Part shown: piece after piece, positions 60,863 through 64,000 of the stretch | Numbering within the stretch: position 1 is the stretch's first letter | Layout of the letters: every line of letters begins with the position of its first letter | Position numbers and translations under genes: made by a program | Assembly (NCBI RefSeq): GCF_019931145.1 | Contig: NZ_JAIOUV010000010.1 | Coordinates: forward strand, 62,001 to 126,000 | Length of the DNA stretch: 64,000 nucleotides | Source of the DNA: Marinicella meishanensis | Lineage (GTDB): Bacteria > Pseudomonadota > Gammaproteobacteria > Xanthomonadales > Marinicellaceae | Direction of reading: 5' to 3' | Notes under the pieces: generated by a model | The model's database searches: none | Seen by the model: the letters and a program-made list of their open reading frames with translations, nothing else | Told to the model about the DNA's origin: nothing

Positions 60863-62668
60863 ATGGTGACTCACATAAAATTTACTTTGATTGTATTGAC
60901 GGCCCTTGGGCTGGTGGCCTGTGGTCAGGATGACCGCAGCGCTTATGGCACCCCAACTTCCTCGATCATCAATGGCACCAAAATTTACCGCCACTCGATT
61001 GATGGCAAACCCACCAGTTTGGACCCCATCAAGGCCTCGACCATATACAGCAACTTTTTGGTGGTCAACATTTTTGACACCCTGTACAGCTACAAGTATC
61101 TGGCCAGACCCTACCAGCTGAAACCCAATTTGGCGGCGGCCATGCCAACCATCAGCGAAGATGGCCTGCGCTACGAAATCAAACTCAAAACCAACGCCCG
61201 CTTTCATGACCACCCGGCATTCGACAACGGCCAAGGCCGGGCGGTGGTGGCCAGTGATGTGGTGTATTCCATCAAACGCTCATTCGATCCCAAGAACAAC
61301 GCCTCTGGGGCCTGGTTGTGGCAAGGAAAAATTCAAGGCTTGGATGATTGGAAAACCCAAGGTGCCGATTACGACGTCCCGGTTGCCGGCTTACAAGCCA
61401 TTGATGACCACACCTTGGTCATCCAGTTAACCCAGGCCTACCCCCAACTGATTTATTCCTTGGCCACCGGTTTTTCTGGCATTGTGCCACGCGAAGTGGT
61501 CGCAGCCTTGGGCGCAGAGTTTGGTTCCAAACCGATTGGCTCTGGCCCATTCTATTTGGATCGCTTTGATTCAGAAACGGCTTACCTGAAGAAAAACCCC
61601 CGGTTCCGATCTGAACCTCTGGACATCTATTTTGAAGGCTTTGATGAAGCCAAACACGGCGCCTTGGGCATCCAAGCCCTGCATGGCCTATCACCGCCCT
61701 TTGTTGATCAACTGGAAATTAATTTCATCAAGGAAACCGCTTCCCGTTGGCAGTCATTCACCAAGGGCAATGAAATCCAGTACACCACGGTGCCCAAAGA
61801 CAAACAAAACACCGTGTTGATGAGCAGAAATCCAATCCGCTTACATCCCCAAATCACCCAAAATTACCACCACAGCTATGGCATCGAAGCGGGTTTTGTC
61901 TACCACGGCTTCAATATGCAGGATCCCACATTTGGCCATGCCAGCGATCCTGAGCAAGATGCCAAAAACAAAGCCCTGCGTTGTGCCATCCGCCAGGTGC
62001 ATGACTGGCAACAAAAAAACCAGGCTTTCTATTTTGGCCTGGGTACCGTGTTTCCAGGCATCATCCCGCCCAGTGTGCCCGAATATGACCCCAACCTCTC
62101 TCGCGATTCGATCACCACCGACGTGGCCGCTGCCAAAGCCCTGCTGGCAGCCCATGGCTGGCAAACCGAGGACTTGCCGGTGTTTGAATATCACGTCAAT
62201 GGCAGTGTCTTACAAAAACAATTTTTTGAGCAATTGCGCGGCTTCTTGAATCAATTGGGTTACCCCAACAACCGCATAGAATACGTACCCTACCCCAGTT
62301 TTGGCAACTTCAACCAAGCGGTCAAAAACCGCCAAGTGCCGTTTTTCTTCATGGGCTGGACTTTGGATTATCCCGATGCCGAAAACACCTTGCAGTTGTT
62401 TTATGGCCCCAATGAAGCCCCGGGATCAAACAACTTCAATTACCAAAACCCCGCATTTGATGCCTTGTTTGAACAATCCAGCACCATGCAACCATCGCCC
62501 GAACGCACCCGCCTGTACCAACAAATGAATCAAATGGTGATCGATGATTGTGTGGTCATTTCCGGTTTGTCCCGGAACAAAATTCACTTGTGGCACAAGA
62601 ATGTGATCACCTTCCCGGATCGTGAAATCGTGGGTGGATTCCACCTCAGGTACGTTGATGTGAAGTGA
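60863..62668 (+). CDS. Peptide ABC transporter substrate-binding lipoprotein
   Basis: A 601-residue protein. The start at 60863 (MVTHIKFTLIVLTALGLVAC) has a lipobox LVAC. SBP_bac_5 family: SLDPIKASTIYSNFLVVNIF, YEIKLKTNARFHD, ASDVVYSIKRSFDP, GSGPFYLDRFD and LDYPDAENTLQLFYGPNEA. It captures oligopeptides (or similar) in the periplasm for the two permeases that follow. It is longer than E. coli OppA (about 540). The secreted peptidases in this window would supply substrates. Confidence 0.92.
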   Translation: MVTHIKFTLIVLTALGLVACGQDDRSAYGTPTSSIINGTKIYRHSIDGKPTSLDPIKASTIYSNFLVVNIFDTLYSYKYLARPYQLKPNLAAAMPTISEDGLRYEIKLKTNARFHDHPAFDNGQGRAVVASDVVYSIKRSFDPKNNASGAWLWQGKIQGLDDWKTQGADYDVPVAGLQAIDDHTLVIQLTQAYPQLIYSLATGFSGIVPREVVAALGAEFGSKPIGSGPFYLDRFDSETAYLKKNPRFRSEPLDIYFEGFDEAKHGALGIQALHGLSPPFVDQLEINFIKETASRWQSFTKGNEIQYTTVPKDKQNTVLMSRNPIRLHPQITQNYHHSYGIEAGFVYHGFNMQDPTFGHASDPEQDAKNKALRCAIRQVHDWQQKNQAFYFGLGTVFPGIIPPSVPEYDPNLSRDSITTDVAAAKALLAAHGWQTEDLPVFEYHVNGSVLQKQFFEQLRGFLNQLGYPNNRIEYVPYPSFGNFNQAVKNRQVPFFFMGWTLDYPDAENTLQLFYGPNEAPGSNNFNYQNPAFDALFEQSSTMQPSPERTRLYQQMNQMVIDDCVVISGLSRNKIHLWHKNVITFPDREIVGGFHLRYVDVK

Positions 62669-63639
62669 TGAACACTTGGTTGTTTATCGGCAAAAAACTC
62701 CTGGAAGGCATCCCTTTGGTGTTGGGTGTGACGCTGGTCTCATTCATGCTGATGGTCCATTTTGGGCCCGATTTGACCTATTCACTGCTGAGCAAGAACG
62801 CCTCACCTGAGGCCATTAATGAAATCCGCTCGGTGTTGGGTTATGACCAACCCTTTTGGCAACGTTATCTGCATTACTTGTCTGAATTGCTGCGCTTTGA
62901 CTTTGGCTTGTCGATGGTCAAAGACCAGCCGGTCTCGACCATGTTGCAGGAGGCCATGCCGGTGTCCCTGCTGTTGATGCTGCCGGGTTTTGTGCTGGGC
63001 AATTTGCTGGCCCTGGTGCTGGCATCCAAAGCCGCTCAGCACCGGGGTCAATGGCAAGACAAAACCATCATGGCCGTGGCGGTGATGGGCATGAGCATTT
63101 CTTTTTTGATTGTGATCATCGGCTTCCAGTTGATCTTCTCATCCAGTTATGGCCTCAATTGGTTCCCAGTACGTGGCTGGCAGGTGTTTGATGCCGAAGG
63201 TCATTTCTCTTGGTTGGCCTACGCCAAATACGTCACGGTGCCGACTTTGGCCATTGTGTTTGTGTCGTTGGGTTACAACACCCGCTTTTACCGGGCCGTG
63301 CTGGTCGAAGAATTGAACAAAGACCACGTCACCACCGCCCGGGCTTTCGGCCATGGGCCAGGCGCCATCCAATACAAATACATGTTGAAAAACGCCTTGG
63401 TCCCGATCACCACCCGGGTGTTGTTCTCCATCCCATTGGTGGTCATCAGTGGCTCCTTGTTGATCGAAAGCTACTTTGGCATCCCCGGCATTGGTATGGT
63501 GACGTATGATGCCATCGTGGCCGGTGACCAACCGGTGCTCAAAGCCATCGTCGGACTCACCGCGGTGTTATTCGTGGCGGTGTTGACTGGGGCCGAAATT
63601 CTGTACCGGTGGTTTGATCCCAGGATAGCCTTGAAATGA
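62668..63639 (+). CDS. Peptide ABC transporter permease, OppB/DppB-like
   Basis: A 323-residue inner-membrane protein with about six transmembrane segments. The TMD signature is ARAFGHGPGAIQYKYMLKNA, with LIESYFGIPGIG near the C-terminus. The start overlaps the preceding stop by one base (TGATG). It has a larger periplasmic insert (WFPVRGWQVFDAEGHFSW) than E. coli OppB, a form seen in many marine gammaproteobacteria. Confidence 0.93.
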   Translation: MNTWLFIGKKLLEGIPLVLGVTLVSFMLMVHFGPDLTYSLLSKNASPEAINEIRSVLGYDQPFWQRYLHYLSELLRFDFGLSMVKDQPVSTMLQEAMPVSLLLMLPGFVLGNLLALVLASKAAQHRGQWQDKTIMAVAVMGMSISFLIVIIGFQLIFSSSYGLNWFPVRGWQVFDAEGHFSWLAYAKYVTVPTLAIVFVSLGYNTRFYRAVLVEELNKDHVTTARAFGHGPGAIQYKYMLKNALVPITTRVLFSIPLVVISGSLLIESYFGIPGIGMVTYDAIVAGDQPVLKAIVGLTAVLFVAVLTGAEILYRWFDPRIALK

Positions 63640-64000
63640 CTGCGATTAATCCCAGCATCCAGCCACCGCATGCCAGCTTATGGCTGAAATCCTGGCAGCA
63701 TTTCAAACAAGACCGCATCGGCATGTTGGGCTTGCTGATTGTGCTGCTGTACTTTTTGTTGGCTTGTGGCGTGTGGCTCGGTCTCTGGGGCCAAGGCTGG
63801 AGTGAAATTTCAGCCCAATTCAATCAAGGCCCTTCTGCCAGCCATTGGTTGGGCACCAATGCCATCGGTCAAGACGTCGCAGAACGGGGCATTTATGCCA
63901 CCAAAGTGGCCTTTGAGGTCGGTCTGGTGGTGACCGTGCTGGCCACTTTGCTTGGGGTGTTGTTGGGAGCGGTGGCCGGTTTTTACCAAGGCAGCTGGAT
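63636..64000 (+). CDS. Peptide ABC transporter permease, OppC/DppC-like (partial)
   Basis: Runs past the window end; the first 121 residues are seen. ATGA overlap with the preceding permease. The N-terminal cytoplasmic tail and first transmembrane segment (MLGLLIVLLYFLLACGVWLG) precede the OppC-type N-terminal block HWLGTNAIGQDVAERGIY. The rest of the operon (ATPases) should follow outside the window. Confidence 0.9.
   Translation, partial: MTAINPSIQPPHASLWLKSWQHFKQDRIGMLGLLIVLLYFLLACGVWLGLWGQGWSEISAQFNQGPSASHWLGTNAIGQDVAERGIYATKVAFEVGLVVTVLATLLGVLLGAVAGFYQGSW

Noticed and set aside
1-64000. CRISPR array, prophage, integrase or tRNA-linked island
   Set aside because: No regularly spaced direct repeats, no phage structural or integrase genes and no tRNA sequence were seen on either strand.

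Overview
The window reads as chromosomal DNA of a free-living, aerobic, Gram-negative gammaproteobacterium. GC is close to 50% by eye and the sequence is densely coded. Lineage evidence includes a two-subunit glycyl-tRNA synthetase, a class A RNase P RNA, and a monofunctional RelA with the EFDD motif. The engB / cytochrome c4 / dsbA neighbourhood, UvrD with its C-terminal tail, EttA, and a short exosortase of the XrtH type point the same way. The many large secreted proteins with tails like 'IFxxGFD' suggest a Lysobacterales/Marinicella-like lineage; that placement is inference. I see no tRNA, rRNA, prophage, IS transposase or CRISPR array.

Layout. 1-8.0 kb (minus strand): a membrane-anchored TPR protein (truncated by the window edge), a secreted beta-propeller-like protein, glyS-glyQ, a small secreted protein and a YadA-head-like repeat protein. 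8.1-12.9 kb: a secreted S9 peptidase and a convergent subtilase. 13.0-15.4 kb: rnpB followed 29 bp later by relA. 15.4-18.4 kb (minus): a secreted protein, two DsbA-like proteins and diheme cytochrome c4. 18.5-22.4 kb (plus): engB, an unrecognised gene and uvrD, linked by two ATGA overlaps. 22.4-28.1 kb (minus): four tandem paralogous secreted proteins of about 470 residues. 28.3-32.8 kb: a seven-repeat secreted protein and a periplasmic propeller-like protein. 32.9-44 kb: tex, a DUF3857/transglutaminase protein coupled to a giant Sel1-repeat protein, a secreted PqqB-like hydrolase, a DUF502 membrane protein and ettA. 44.1-49.6 kb: a secreted multidomain metalloprotease and a lipoprotein oligopeptidase B. 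49.7-54.5 kb: an ECF sigma factor with its DUF3379 partner, a 261-bp nested palindromic element, an OmpA/cadherin-like protein, an orphan HPt protein and exosortase H. 54.5-60.4 kb: a regulatory leader, then response regulator, histidine kinase, ankyrin protein, second sigma factor, membrane partner and prmC, all on the plus strand. 60.4-64 kb: an Mpo1-like protein and the first three genes of a peptide ABC transporter, cut by the window end.

How it fits together. Much of the window serves extracellular life on protein-rich material. There are three large secreted or cell-envelope peptidases plus a metalloprotease, a peptide importer, disulfide-bond machinery, and many Cys-containing secreted proteins that would need it. 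Control is by two sigma/partner pairs, a two-component system whose promoter carries a PmrA/PhoP-type direct repeat, and RelA.

The parts most worth a second look are three. First, the three-way-junction palindromic element at 50,921-51,181. Second, the 54,591-54,818 leader, with response-regulator box, terminator and overlapping small ORF, ahead of the TCS/ankyrin/sigma cluster. Third, the tandem paralogue array at 22.4-28.1 kb.
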